A stretch of 64,000 nt of DNA from Alteribacillus sp041949975 (GCF_041949975.1 NZ_JBHFQG010000017.1:1-64000), one strand, 5' to 3'. Positions 17,889-27,074 are shown, numbered from the stretch's first letter. The notes: generated by a model not told the origin, from the sequence alone. A program made the numbers and translations.

Positions 17889-18347
17889 ATGGAAAAAGGC
17901 TGGCTTTATCATCAAAGAGTAGCAGCAATAGGTTTTTTTGGAGGGTTGATTTGGAGCTGTATCAGTTATGCTCTTCATTATTTAAACTTCACTAAATTAG
18001 GACCAGCAATGGCTATGCTTCCTTGGGCTCTCCCAGAATGGAAAAATTCATACCTGGGCCATATTGCGGGGATTTTATTTATTTCGTTATTATCTATTGC
18101 TGTTGCTTTCTTTTATAGATTTTTATTTCAAAGATGGGATTCGATTTGGCCGGGAATTGGGTTTGGGATAGTACTCTGGTTAGTGGTTTTCTACTTGCTC
18201 CGACCATTATTTCCAGGGGTCGGACCAGTAAATACATTAGGGACATCTACAGTAGTTACAACTTTATGTCTCTTTATATTATATGGTGTGTTTGTAGGAT
18301 ATTCCATTTCTTATGAATATAATGAATTTCAGCGCCATAAAGCGTAA
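17889..18347 (+). CDS. yqhR: YqhR family membrane protein
   Basis: This 152-aa protein has four predicted membrane helices with short loops (about residues 10–30, 58–78, 90–110 and 122–142). Its length, the LPWALPEWKNSYLGHIAG loop and its place between yqhP and yqhT match YqhR of Bacillus. No catalytic motif is seen and no function is established. ATG 17889 is preceded by TTGGAGGTGA. Confidence 0.8.
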   Translation: MEKGWLYHQRVAAIGFFGGLIWSCISYALHYLNFTKLGPAMAMLPWALPEWKNSYLGHIAGILFISLLSIAVAFFYRFLFQRWDSIWPGIGFGIVLWLVVFYLLRPLFPGVGPVNTLGTSTVVTTLCLFILYGVFVGYSISYEYNEFQRHKA

Positions 18348-18486
18348 TCTATTCAAAAAACCTCCTCTATGGTAAAATATTTCAATAAGTGTTCATTGAA
18401 ACACAAAATTACACTTTATTTCTTGCTCCGCTGGTATCCGGGCAATTGCAGGATTTGGTTTTAAACAAATATAGGGGAGGAATAGT

Positions 18487-19557
18487 ATGAAAAAAAGACT
18501 GGAAAAACTTCGGCAAACTTTAAAAAACAATTCTATTGATGCTGTATTTATAAAAAGTCCTGCGAATCGACGGTATTTATCTGGTTTTACTGGGACAGCT
18601 GGAGCGCTTTTTATATCGCAAACCAAAGCCTGCCTGATAACAGATTTTCGATACATACAACAAGCTCAAAAACAATGCAGGGAGTTTGAAATTATAGAGC
18701 AGACAGCCTCTATATTTGCTTCATTGGGTAAATTAGTCAAAGAAACAAATGCTCATTTATTAGGTTTTGAAAAAGAATATTTAACTTATGCTGATTATGA
18801 GTTATTAGAAAAAAATACAGAAGCAGAATTAAGAGCGGTAGAAGGCCTAGTTGAAGAAATCAGGCTCTTTAAGGATGAAGAGGAATTATCGCTATTAAAA
18901 GAAGCAGCCTCAATAGCAGATAAAGCCTTCGATCATATTACAAAATTTATTAAGCCGGGTTTGAAAGAAATAGAAGTCAGTAATGAACTGGAATTTTTTA
19001 TGCGAAAACAAGGTGCTGTTTCTTCATCTTTTGATATTATTGTCGCATCAGGTTGGAGGAGTGCTTTGCCACATGGCGTTGCAAGTAATAAAGCCATTGA
19101 AAGTGGAGAATTAGTTACACTGGACTTTGGAGCTTATTATAAAGGATATTGTTCCGATATTACTCGTACTGTGGCAGTAGGTGAACCTTCTGGAGAGTTA
19201 AAGAAAATTTACCAGACGGTCTATGAAGCCCAATTGAAAGCAGTTGCAGAAATAAAGCCAGGAATGTCTGGTGTTGAAGCAGACGCGATAGCGAGAGAAT
19301 ACATTAAAAAACAAGGATACGGAAACTATTTCGGACACGGGCTTGGACATGGTTTAGGCATGGAGGTACATGAAGGACCGCGACTCTCCCCTAAAGGCAA
19401 TAGAAAGCTGGAACCAGGAATGGTGGTAACCGTAGAACCTGGTGTGTATGTTCCTGAAACCGGGGGAACCCGAATCGAAGATGATATTGTGATTACGAAA
19501 CAGGGAAATGAAAAACTTACACATTCTCCAAAAGAAATAATGATTGTTGGAGAATAA
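18487..19557 (+). CDS. yqhT: M24 family aminopeptidase YqhT (Xaa-Pro dipeptidase-like)
   Basis: This 356-aa metallopeptidase has a creatinase-like N domain (1–125) and a pita-bread catalytic domain. All five metal ligands are visible: the two Asp in LDFGAYYKGYCSDITRTV, His in FGHGLGHGLGMEVHEGP, Glu in VEPGVYVP and Glu in GTRIEDDIVI. It should remove N-terminal residues before proline or cleave Xaa-Pro dipeptides in the cytoplasm. It lies 70 bp upstream of efp, a pairing conserved in Bacilli; EF-P resolves ribosome stalling at prolines, so the two have related logic. Confidence 0.93.
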   Translation: MKKRLEKLRQTLKNNSIDAVFIKSPANRRYLSGFTGTAGALFISQTKACLITDFRYIQQAQKQCREFEIIEQTASIFASLGKLVKETNAHLLGFEKEYLTYADYELLEKNTEAELRAVEGLVEEIRLFKDEEELSLLKEAASIADKAFDHITKFIKPGLKEIEVSNELEFFMRKQGAVSSSFDIIVASGWRSALPHGVASNKAIESGELVTLDFGAYYKGYCSDITRTVAVGEPSGELKKIYQTVYEAQLKAVAEIKPGMSGVEADAIAREYIKKQGYGNYFGHGLGHGLGMEVHEGPRLSPKGNRKLEPGMVVTVEPGVYVPETGGTRIEDDIVITKQGNEKLTHSPKEIMIVGE

Positions 19558-19627
19558 TTCGTACACCACCGACACCTGTGTTATAGTAGAATGGAATGAA
19601 TGATTTGGTAGATTTGGAGGAAATGTA

Positions 19628-20185
19628 ATGATTTCAGTAAATGATTTTAAGACAGGCTTAACAGTAGAAGTCGATAATGACATTTGGCAGGTCATTGATT
19701 TTCAACATGTTAAACCTGGAAAGGGTGCAGCCTTTGTAAGATCAAAGCTGCGCAGCCTGAGAACCGGTAATATTCAAGAAAAGACATTTCGGGCTGGAGA
19801 GAAAATAAACCGTGCTCATATCGAACGCAGGAAAATGCAATACTTATATTCAAGCGGCGACACGCACACGTTTATGGATAACGAAACTTTTGATCAGATT
19901 GAGCTGACAAGCAAGCAGATTGAACATCAGCTTAACTTTTTAAAAGAAAATATGGAAGTGCAAATTATCAGTTACGGTTCAGAAACACTGGGAGTAGAAG
20001 TTCCTAATACAGTGGAACTGGAAGTGACAGAAACAGAACCTGGTATTAAAGGTGACACGGCTTCCGGCGGGACAAAACCAGCCATACTTGAAACAGGTTA
20101 CTCCGTACAAGTTCCTTTCTTTGTTAATGAAGGAGATATCCTGGTAATAGACACTAGAAGCGGTGAATATGTATCCAGAGCATAA
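19628..20185 (+). CDS. efp: Translation elongation factor P
   Basis: EF-P binds between the ribosomal P and E sites and restores peptide-bond formation at polyproline stretches. The 185-aa protein has the standard three-domain length, the domain I loop HVKPGKGAAFVRSKLRS whose tip lysine is the modification site, and the C-terminal GDILVIDTRSGEYVSRA signature. ATG 19628 follows TTGGAGG. A strong terminator lies downstream. Confidence 0.96.
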   Translation: MISVNDFKTGLTVEVDNDIWQVIDFQHVKPGKGAAFVRSKLRSLRTGNIQEKTFRAGEKINRAHIERRKMQYLYSSGDTHTFMDNETFDQIELTSKQIEHQLNFLKENMEVQIISYGSETLGVEVPNTVELEVTETEPGIKGDTASGGTKPAILETGYSVQVPFFVNEGDILVIDTRSGEYVSRA

Positions 20186-20234
20186 ATAGCATATTTAAAG
20201 CCAGGGGCTTTCTCAAAAAAAGCCCTTGCATGGT

Positions 20235-20278
20235 AAACAGCCGGTCGTGAAAATAAATCACGACCGGCTGTTTTATTT
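20235..20278 (+). terminator. Terminator after efp
   Basis: AACAGCCGGTCGTG pairs with CACGACCGGCTGTT around a 9-base AT loop, followed by TTATTT. A weaker stem (AGGGCTTT-like) precedes it at about 20200–20228. Confidence 0.9.
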
Positions 20279-20400
20279 GTGAAAGCAGTACTATTGCGCT
20301 TATTCAGAAGGTTGGAAGCATGGTTTAAAAGCAACCCCCTTCAAAATGCAGGTAACTAGAAGTTGAAAATCCTTTCCTTGGTTACTGTTCCGCTTGTCTT

Positions 20401-20527
20401 TTTTCGGTACGGGGTACCAAGAACCTTTCTTGAAGCCCGTTCTTTCTTGTAGGGGGTACTAAGCCCCTTTCTAGATGACCAATTCTTTTTGGTTCCTCTG
20501 GTTCCGGGTTCCAAGAGAGATCCCTGC
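20401..20527. repeat. Three degenerate ~42-bp direct repeats
   Basis: Units at about 20401–20439, 20440–20481 and 20482–20527 share the pattern TTCTTT…GGGGTAC(C/T)AAG…CCTTTCT. Read on the minus strand they encode a repeating RKxLxTPYxKK-like peptide, but no ribosome-binding site or normal codon pattern supports a gene. The interval between efp and spoIIIAA (20186–20779) has no other feature I can support. Confidence 0.6.
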
Positions 20528-20779
20528 TTAACGTAACGAAAAAGGCACCGGACGTTCACGGGAATACTGCAAAAAAGAAGGGAAGGGTATCCTTTACTTT
20601 CGGGATAAAACTGATTTTAGGGATTGGAACCTTTCAAACAAAAAGCCCTCCCCGTCCTGCTGATAACATGTAAATATTATTCGGGGTTATTCCCTTAAGC
20701 CCATTTCTTTACTGAAGAGTTCTATGCAGAGAAAAGTTGAATAAGGTGTACAAACGGTAAATTGGGAGGAGGAGGAGAA

Positions 20780-21703
20780 GTGGATGATATCCTTGCGCTT
20801 CTGCCTGAACATCTGCAAGCTCTTTTTAACCGCGTGTCTGATTGGTTTTCCATAGAAGAGATACGCTTAAGAATTTATACTCCTATAGAGATTATTACGA
20901 GAGATAAAGTATTCCCCCTCTATTCAAATGATAATTATCCGTATGTCATTACAGAGGAAGATATTGAATATATATTAAATCAGTTAAGTGAATTTTCTAT
21001 GTATGCATTCCAAGAAGAACTCAAGCAAGGTTTTATAACGACAAAAGGCGGCCACCGAGTGGGTGTTGGAGGACAAGTCATTCATGAAAATGGTGTGATT
21101 CAAAGTTTAAAGCATATTCGATATTTTAACATCAGAATTGCCAAAGACCGAAAAGGAGCAGCTGAAAAATATTTAGACAAGCTGTATGCAGCCGGTTATG
21201 ACGATACATTGATAATCGGTGCTCCCCAATCAGGCAAAACAACTTTCCTTCGTGACCTTGCAAGGTGTGCTAGTGAAGGAATGCCGGAAATAAATCTTCC
21301 TTCAAAAAAAGTAGCAATTGTGGATGAACGTTCTGAGCTTGCTGCATGTTACAAAGGTATCCCTTCTTTTGACGTTGGAACAAGGACAGATGTACTCGAT
21401 GCCTGTCCTAAAGCCGTTGGAATGATGATGATGATACGCTCCATGAGCCCGGAGCTAATTATTGTTGACGAGATCGGCAGACTGGAAGACTCTGAAGCTA
21501 TTATGGAGGCAGTTCATGCAGGTGTGACAATTATTTGTTCGGCTCACGGAAGTTCATTAAATGAAATAAAAAGACGTCCTATTCTAAAAAAATTATTAAC
21601 CAATGGCATATTTAAACATATTGTTACCCTTAAAAGAAATCATGGAATAATGGACGTGAAAATAGATTCCTTCTTAAAATCTTACAAGGCGGCCGAAATA
21701 TGA
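20780..21703 (+). CDS. spoIIIAA: Stage III sporulation protein AA (ATPase)
   Basis: SpoIIIAA is the cytoplasmic ATPase of the SpoIIIA–SpoIIQ channel linking mother cell and forespore, related to type II/IV secretion ATPases. Walker A is IIGAPQSGKTTFLRD and Walker B LIIVDEIGR. With GTG 20780 after a long GGAGGAGGAGG track the protein is 307 aa, the B. subtilis length; TTG 20762 would lie upstream of the ribosome-binding site. It overlaps spoIIIAB by four bases. Confidence 0.95.
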   Translation: MDDILALLPEHLQALFNRVSDWFSIEEIRLRIYTPIEIITRDKVFPLYSNDNYPYVITEEDIEYILNQLSEFSMYAFQEELKQGFITTKGGHRVGVGGQVIHENGVIQSLKHIRYFNIRIAKDRKGAAEKYLDKLYAAGYDDTLIIGAPQSGKTTFLRDLARCASEGMPEINLPSKKVAIVDERSELAACYKGIPSFDVGTRTDVLDACPKAVGMMMMIRSMSPELIIVDEIGRLEDSEAIMEAVHAGVTIICSAHGSSLNEIKRRPILKKLLTNGIFKHIVTLKRNHGIMDVKIDSFLKSYKAAEI

Positions 21704-22212
21704 GTTGGCTAGGTGCATTATTTATATTAACAGCTTGTACATGGACAGGGTTTGAAATTGCAAAAAAGCTCACAGAAAGACCGAGACAGCTTCGCCAATT
21801 AAAAGTTGCTCTGCAAAGCTTTGAAGCTGAAATAATGTATGGAATGAGTCCGCTCGCGGAGGCAAGTGAAAAAATTAGTAAACAGCTTCCAGTGCCTGTA
21901 TCTTACTTGTTCAAATATTTTAGCGACTATTTAAAAAATGGGGAAAGAAATGCTCAAAAAGCATGGACAAAAAGCCTTGAAGAGACTTGGCCTTACACTG
22001 CAATGGGAGTACAAGAAAAAGAAGTAATGCTGCAATTTGGTTCGACACTTGGCAAGCACGAAAAAATGCAGCAGCAAAAACATATTAGGCTTGCTATGGT
22101 GCATTTGGAAAAAGAAGAAGCAGAAGCAAAGGAGAAACAAAACCGTTATGAAAAGATGTCAAAAACACTTGGGTTTTTAGCAGGGTTGCTGCTTATCATA
22201 CTGTTTTTATGA
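21700..22212 (+). CDS. spoIIIAB: Stage III sporulation protein AB
   Basis: The 170-aa protein is anchored by N- and C-terminal hydrophobic segments (about 2–18 and 152–169) with a helical cytoplasmic region between, the architecture of SpoIIIAB, which resembles GspF-type platform proteins. ATG 21700 overlaps the spoIIIAA stop (ATGA), indicating translational coupling. It is part of the mother-cell side of the engulfment channel. Confidence 0.93.
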   Translation: MSWLGALFILTACTWTGFEIAKKLTERPRQLRQLKVALQSFEAEIMYGMSPLAEASEKISKQLPVPVSYLFKYFSDYLKNGERNAQKAWTKSLEETWPYTAMGVQEKEVMLQFGSTLGKHEKMQQQKHIRLAMVHLEKEEAEAKEKQNRYEKMSKTLGFLAGLLLIILFL

Positions 22213-22264
22213 TCGAGTTGAACCAGTCCAGCCTCATTTTCAGAGGAAAAAGGAGGACACAGCA

Positions 22265-22471
22265 ATGGCCTATGATGTAAACACGATATTTCAAATAGCA
22301 GGCATTGGGATTATCGTAGCTATGATTCATACTGTACTAAAGCAAATGGGAAAAGAGGATTGGGCACACTGGGTTACTTTAATAGGATTTGTAGTCGTTT
22401 TGTATATGGTGGCATCAATTATAGATGATCTTTTTCAAAAGATTAAAAGCGTTTTTTTGTTTCAAGGATAG
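22265..22471 (+). CDS. spoIIIAC: Stage III sporulation protein AC
   Basis: A 68-aa protein with two membrane helices (about 8–24 and 33–52), matching SpoIIIAC in size and in the motif IAGIGIIVAMIHTVLKQMG. ATG 22265 follows AAAAAGGAGG. It is thought to form membrane parts of the channel together with SpoIIIAD. It ends seven bases before spoIIIAD. Confidence 0.93.
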   Translation: MAYDVNTIFQIAGIGIIVAMIHTVLKQMGKEDWAHWVTLIGFVVVLYMVASIIDDLFQKIKSVFLFQG

Positions 22472-22477
22472 GAGGCG

Positions 22478-22879
22478 ATGGCTATTGAAATCGTTCAAGT
22501 GGTCGGTTTCGGTCTCATCGCCACTTTTTTAATTATGGTAATTAATGAACAAAAACCTGTAATAGCCCTTGCAATTGCTCTGGTAACAGGAGCCATGATT
22601 TTTTTGTTTATTATGGCTCCGCTGCAGTCAGCTTTAGAACTTATCTCAACATTATCAGGACAAGCTGGGATCAATAATATGTATATTCAGACTCTTCTTA
22701 AAATCATTGGTATTGCTTACTTGTCTGAGTTTGGAGCGCATATAGCAAGAGATGCAGACCAGGAATCGATTGCTTCTAAAATTGAACTTGCAGGAAAAAT
22801 GATGATTATCATGATGGCTATTCCAATTTTTCAAGTTTTAATTGAAACTGTATTGGCTCTTGTACCTGGCGGGGCTTAA
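22478..22879 (+). CDS. spoIIIAD: Stage III sporulation protein AD
   Basis: The 133-aa membrane protein has about four hydrophobic segments and the conserved opening AIEIVQVVGFGLIATFL and central YIQTLLKIIGIAYLSEFG. ATG 22478 sits only two bases after GGAGG(CG), a tight spacing, but the N terminus aligns with B. subtilis SpoIIIAD, which supports it. It partners SpoIIIAC in the channel membrane ring. Confidence 0.93.
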   Translation: MAIEIVQVVGFGLIATFLIMVINEQKPVIALAIALVTGAMIFLFIMAPLQSALELISTLSGQAGINNMYIQTLLKIIGIAYLSEFGAHIARDADQESIASKIELAGKMMIIMMAIPIFQVLIETVLALVPGGA

Positions 22880-22891
22880 GGAGGTGAACGT

Positions 22892-24085
22892 ATGGTAAAA
22901 AAAATATCTCTTTGCCTCCTGCTAATAATATTGCTTTTGCCTGTATTACCCGCTCATGCAGAAACAGATCAAGCAGATGATGAAGAACATACTGGAATTG
23001 AAGAATTGAAAGAAAATCATTTGGAAGCTTTAGGACTTGAAGAAGTAACAAAATTTTGGGAAGAACTTTCAAGAAAATACGGGGTATTTTTACCAGAGTC
23101 TCAAAAAGGGTCACTTAAAGATTTCTTGAATGGAGAGAAATCTTTAAATCCAAAAGATTGGGGAAAAGCTTTCCTTCGTTTTACTTTTCATGAAATAACA
23201 GCAAATGGTCAATTGATGGGAACGTTATTATTGTTAGCAGTGTTTAGTGCTATATTAAAAGCTCTGCAAAATGCCTTTGAAGAAGAATCTGTTAGTAAAG
23301 CTGCTTATGGTGTTATTTTCATTGTATTAATTATTATTGCACTAAATAGTTTTTATATAGCCATGAATTATGTCCAAGACACCGTAGCTGATATGGTACA
23401 TTTTATGATTGCCTTGCTGCCTTTAATGCTGGCTTTATTAGCAACAAGTGGATCATTAGCAACAGCAGGTTTATTTCACCCTCTTGTCATTATGCTCGTG
23501 CAGTCAAGCGGTGTATTAATACAGTATGTTATTTTACCTTTTTTATTTTTTTCTGCTGTCCTAAGCATTGTCAGCAGTTTAAATGAACACATAAAAGTAA
23601 CAAAGCTGGCTGAACTGCTTAGAAATGCCGCGATGGGTATTTTGGCTGTCTTTTTCACTATTTTTTTAGGGGTTATTTCGGTTCAGGGGGCAACTGCAGC
23701 TGTAACCGATGGAATTGCTATTCGAACTACAAAATTTCTTGCAGGCAACTTTGTTCCTGTAATAGGAAGAATGTTTACGGATGCTGCCGATACCGCTCTA
23801 GGGGCCTCCGTTCTATTAAAAAACACAATTGGACTGGCAGGGGTAGGGATTCTTTTTATCATTTGTGCTTTTCCAGCAATTAAAGTATTAGTAATTGGGA
23901 TTATTTTCCACTTAACAGCGGCGCTCATACAACCATTGGGAGAAGGCGCTTTATTAGATGCTCTCTCCACACTTGGAAAAACCGTTCTTTCAATGTTTGC
24001 AGCTTTAGCTGCTGTATCTTTTATGTTTTTCCTAGCACTTACGTTAATCATTGCTTCGGGGAATATTTCCTTGATGGTGAGGTGA
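22892..24085 (+). CDS. spoIIIAE: Stage III sporulation protein AE
   Basis: This 397-aa protein starts with a signal sequence (basic MVKK, hydrophobic core to about residue 20, AHA cleavage site) and then has an acidic region and multiple membrane helices, as in SpoIIIAE. In the family it is an integral, permease-like part of the mother-cell membrane complex. ATG 22892 follows AAGGAGG. It is separated by six bases from spoIIIAF. Confidence 0.95.
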   Translation: MVKKISLCLLLIILLLPVLPAHAETDQADDEEHTGIEELKENHLEALGLEEVTKFWEELSRKYGVFLPESQKGSLKDFLNGEKSLNPKDWGKAFLRFTFHEITANGQLMGTLLLLAVFSAILKALQNAFEEESVSKAAYGVIFIVLIIIALNSFYIAMNYVQDTVADMVHFMIALLPLMLALLATSGSLATAGLFHPLVIMLVQSSGVLIQYVILPFLFFSAVLSIVSSLNEHIKVTKLAELLRNAAMGILAVFFTIFLGVISVQGATAAVTDGIAIRTTKFLAGNFVPVIGRMFTDAADTALGASVLLKNTIGLAGVGILFIICAFPAIKVLVIGIIFHLTAALIQPLGEGALLDALSTLGKTVLSMFAALAAVSFMFFLALTLIIASGNISLMVR

Positions 24086-24091
24086 GTTAAT

Positions 24092-24709
24092 TTGGAGTGG
24101 TTAGGCAATTGGATGAGCAATTTAATTGTGTTTTTGCTAGCTGCCTTTCTTTTAGAAATGCTCCTCCCAGCTTCATCCCTGCAAAAATACGCCAGACTGG
24201 TACTCTCTTTTATATTAATGCTCATTATAATTGAACCTCTTTTATCGTTAACAAAAGGACAAGCAGACGATATATGGGAACAAGAAATAGCCAGTATCAA
24301 TGACGAAGCAGTTCATTCTGAATCAATAGAATCTAACATGAATCAAAAGAAAAACGAAATAGAAGAGGGACAAGATGCATATATTTCTAAACAAGTAACT
24401 AACTATCTAAGAGAGCAAGTAGAAGACACACTAAAAGAGCGTTGGGGGTGGGAAATTGAAGAGCTTTATGCAGACTGGAAAGGAGAAGATCCAGAAGAAA
24501 TGAATGTTCACCTTTCCCTTACTAGATTTACACCAGAAGCAGGTGACAATGAAATTCAGCCCGTAAAAATCCAAATAGAAGACGAAGAGGAAATAGAAAG
24601 CAAAGAAGACACTTCAGAAATAGACGAGGAAATGTATGCGTATTTAACTCAAGAATGGGAAGTAAATCGAGAACAAATCCATATAACAGTGACAAAGGAG
24701 GGGGGATAG
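24092..24709 (+). CDS. spoIIIAF: Stage III sporulation protein AF
   Basis: The 205-aa protein has two N-terminal membrane helices (about 8–25 and 33–52), with LLPASSLQKYARLVLSFIL typical of the family, then a long acidic domain of the ring-building SpoIIIAF/AG/YscJ-like type. TTG 24092 is the start and its ribosome-binding site GGTGAG lies inside spoIIIAE. Its stop shares one base with the spoIIIAG start (TAGTG). Confidence 0.92.
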   Translation: MEWLGNWMSNLIVFLLAAFLLEMLLPASSLQKYARLVLSFILMLIIIEPLLSLTKGQADDIWEQEIASINDEAVHSESIESNMNQKKNEIEEGQDAYISKQVTNYLREQVEDTLKERWGWEIEELYADWKGEDPEEMNVHLSLTRFTPEAGDNEIQPVKIQIEDEEEIESKEDTSEIDEEMYAYLTQEWEVNREQIHITVTKEGG

Positions 24710-25380
24710 TGACTGAACAGGATGAGAAAAACAGTGTAAAAGAGCGTTTTAAAAAATGGCTCGATAATAAAGAAGATAAAAAAGCTGTAAAAAAACCGGT
24801 ACCCATTTATCTCATCATCATTCTTTTGTTTGGAATTATTTTGATGGTTATCGGAACATTAGGTAAAGAAAAAGAAGAGGAACCTTCAGATGAACAATTG
24901 GTCCAACATGAAGGCCTTCAAGAAGAGGCTATTGAGACTAATTCCAAGGCTTCTGGAAATTCCGACGTGTCAGATACAGAAAGGGCAATTCAAACCAGGT
25001 TAAGTGAAATGCTTGAAAAGATTTCTGGAGTCTCAGAAGTGAAAGTAATGGTAAATTTACAAGGTACAGAGGAAAAAGTGTATGAAAAAGATACAACGAT
25101 CCGTCAGCAAATAACTTCAGAAGAAGATCGAGAAGGCGGAAAAAGAGATTTAGAAGATGGCACAAAAGAGGAACAGATTGTAATTGTAAGACAAGGCGAA
25201 CAAGAAGAGCCGCTTCTTATTCATACTAAAAAACCAGAAGCGAGGGGGGTGCTGGTCGTTGCAGAAGGTGTGGAAGACATAAAAGTAAAGGAATGGGTAG
25301 TGGAAGCAGTAACAAAAGTAATGGATATCCCGCCGCATAAGGTATCCGTATTGCCAAGGAACAGGGAGGAAGGAGAATAA
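24709..25380 (+). CDS. spoIIIAG: Stage III sporulation protein AG
   Basis: With GTG 24709, directly after AAAGGAGGGGGG, the protein has 223 aa: a basic cytoplasmic N terminus, one membrane helix (about 38–55) and an intermembrane-space domain with the ring-building fold that forms the large SpoIIIAG ring. The motif SEMLEKISGVSEVKVMVNL opens that domain. Starting at 24655 would place the N terminus inside spoIIIAF upstream of the ribosome-binding site. Confidence 0.93.
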   Translation: MTEQDEKNSVKERFKKWLDNKEDKKAVKKPVPIYLIIILLFGIILMVIGTLGKEKEEEPSDEQLVQHEGLQEEAIETNSKASGNSDVSDTERAIQTRLSEMLEKISGVSEVKVMVNLQGTEEKVYEKDTTIRQQITSEEDREGGKRDLEDGTKEEQIVIVRQGEQEEPLLIHTKKPEARGVLVVAEGVEDIKVKEWVVEAVTKVMDIPPHKVSVLPRNREEGE

Positions 25381-25382
25381 CT

Positions 25383-26021
25383 ATGGTATTAAAAAAACAA
25401 ACGGTTTGGCTGATGACGATGCTGAGTTTAACAATTGTATTAGCTGTTTACTATATAACCTCACCAAATGAAGTAGCTGAAGATAGCCGGGAAGCAGATG
25501 AAGCAGAGGAAATGCCAGCTGCAGCAGAAGAAGAAGAATGGATTGAGTGGCTCTCAGAAGAAGATATGGAAACAGCCATCGAAGAAACTGAACCACCAGC
25601 AGAAGGTGGAGAGACCGGAGAAGAAGCAGAAATATACACGGAAGATGAATCAGCAAATACGGAAGGGAATTTATTTAGCGAACTGCGATTAGAGAGAGAA
25701 GAAACACAAAGTAAATTAAGAGAAGAATATACAGATACGATTGCTTCTGATGAATTCACAGCTGCAGAGAAAAGTGAAGCTTTTGATAAACGAGAACAGT
25801 TACAAGAAAAACAACAAAATGAAAGCCTTCTTGAGAGTTTGATTCAATCGGAAGGATACGAAGATGCCGTTGTAATTTCTGAAGAAGATAAAACACGGAT
25901 TATTGTACAGGCAGAAGAGTTAACGAAGGAAGAGGCCGTTATACTGAACCGCCTTGCAGCCGAACATTTAGGTGTCTCTGACATAGTAATTGGTCACCAG
26001 GCAACAGCAGCAGGCAATTAA
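25383..26021 (+). CDS. spoIIIAH: Stage III sporulation protein AH
   Basis: The 212-aa protein has one N-terminal helix (about 7–24), a very acidic linker and a C-terminal ring-building (YscJ/FliF-like) domain ending KEEAVILNRLAAEHLG. SpoIIIAH binds forespore SpoIIQ across the intermembrane space. The linker is richer in Glu than I would expect from B. subtilis, consistent with a salt-adapted proteome. It is the last gene of the operon; a terminator follows. Confidence 0.94.
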   Translation: MVLKKQTVWLMTMLSLTIVLAVYYITSPNEVAEDSREADEAEEMPAAAEEEEWIEWLSEEDMETAIEETEPPAEGGETGEEAEIYTEDESANTEGNLFSELRLEREETQSKLREEYTDTIASDEFTAAEKSEAFDKREQLQEKQQNESLLESLIQSEGYEDAVVISEEDKTRIIVQAEELTKEEAVILNRLAAEHLGVSDIVIGHQATAAGN

Positions 26022-26024
26022 GAA

Positions 26025-26075
26025 ATAAGTCTGTGAGACATTCGGATAGTTGTCTCACAGGCTTTATTTAATTTT
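26025..26075 (+). terminator. Terminator of the spoIIIA operon
   Basis: AAGTCTGTGAGACA and TGTCTCACAGGCTT pair around a ten-base loop, followed by TATTTAATTTT. Confidence 0.85.
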
Positions 26076-26207
26076 ACAGTAAACAATCTTTTGTATTATA
26101 CCGAATGGGTATTAAGGGAATAATGAAAATTAGGCTCCACCGTGATATAATTTGTTTATATATTTAAATCTATAGTGTTAATTAGCTGAACGAGGAGCGA
26201 TTTTTAC

Positions 26208-26579
26208 ATGGAATGGAATGATTTAACAGACGGAGCTAAAGCTGTACTAGAACAAACGAGAAACATGAAAAATGACCAAATACAGATCGTAGAATTTGAA
26301 GTAGGTTTTGAGCATGAATATGGGGAAGGCGATAACGCTTATACAGTGTCGATACAAGAAGACGATTATGAGAATTTAAAACGATTTACCAAAGAAAATG
26401 AATATGGTGATAAGTACCATATGGCAAGAAATAAAAATATAGTAAAAATAATATTATTAGAGGATGGGAAAATCCCTGATAACCTTTCTGAGTTTCCTGT
26501 TTTTCGCCAATATAAATTTGAATATATCCAAAAACAAGCTGAAAATGCTGCAGAAGAAGAAACAAACTCAGAGGAATAG
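26208..26579 (+). CDS. Acidic hypothetical protein
   Basis: I do not recognise this 123-aa protein. It is soluble and acidic, with a Glu-rich tail (AAEEETNSEE) and no cysteines. ATG 26208 follows a GAGGAGCG site and a TATAAT-like -10 at about 26144, so expression is plausible. It occupies the place where B. subtilis has accB and accC between spoIIIAH and yqhY. It ends 54 bp before yqhY on the same strand, so the two may be cotranscribed. Confidence 0.6.
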   Translation: MEWNDLTDGAKAVLEQTRNMKNDQIQIVEFEVGFEHEYGEGDNAYTVSIQEDDYENLKRFTKENEYGDKYHMARNKNIVKIILLEDGKIPDNLSEFPVFRQYKFEYIQKQAENAAEEETNSEE

Positions 26580-26633
26580 GGTTAGATATAGAGGTTAAGG
26601 ATTTGCACAGTGTACGTCATGGAGGTGAGAAGC

Positions 26634-27029
26634 TTGAATGAATACCGGACAATTGATTTAGAAGAAGAAAAGAATGAGCTAGGTAAAATTGAAATATCCC
26701 CTGAAGTGATTGAAGTGATTGCAGGACTTGCAGCTTCAGAAGTGGAAGGTGTCCATTCTTTGAGAGGGAATTTTGCTGCCGGAGTAGTAGAGCGGCTCGG
26801 CCGGAAAAATCACGGGAAAGGCGTAAAAGTAGAGCTTGGTGAAGAAGGGGTTACTATTGATATTTCAGTAACGCTGCGTTATGGAGTCTCTGTTCCTGAG
26901 GTTGCAAGGAATGTTCAGACTAATATCCAGCAAGCGCTTCAAACCATGACTTCCATAACCCTGCAGTCTATTAATATCCACGTGCTCGGTATACAATTTG
27001 AAGTAACAGAAGATATGGATGAACAATAA
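26634..27029 (+). CDS. yqhY: Asp23/Gls24 family envelope stress protein YqhY
   Basis: TTG 26634, five bases after GGAGGTGA, gives 131 aa, close to B. subtilis YqhY; the frame from 26610 would include the ribosome-binding site. The Asp23 domain fills the protein: ISPEVIEVIAGLAASEVEGV, then GVTIDISVTLRYGVSVPEVA and NVQTNIQQALQTM. In B. subtilis yqhY is cotranscribed with accBC and influences fatty acid synthesis. Here accBC are absent from the locus, so that coupling is lost. Confidence 0.9.
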   Translation: MNEYRTIDLEEEKNELGKIEISPEVIEVIAGLAASEVEGVHSLRGNFAAGVVERLGRKNHGKGVKVELGEEGVTIDISVTLRYGVSVPEVARNVQTNIQQALQTMTSITLQSINIHVLGIQFEVTEDMDEQ

Positions 27030-27074
27030 TCTGCTTTTCATCTCAATGAAGTTACCTTTGCAGAATAATTGTTA

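Noticed and set aside
20356..20559. 67-codon minus-strand frame with repeating RKxLxTPY peptide
   Set aside because: It is a translation of the direct DNA repeats; there is no start context and no normal codon use.
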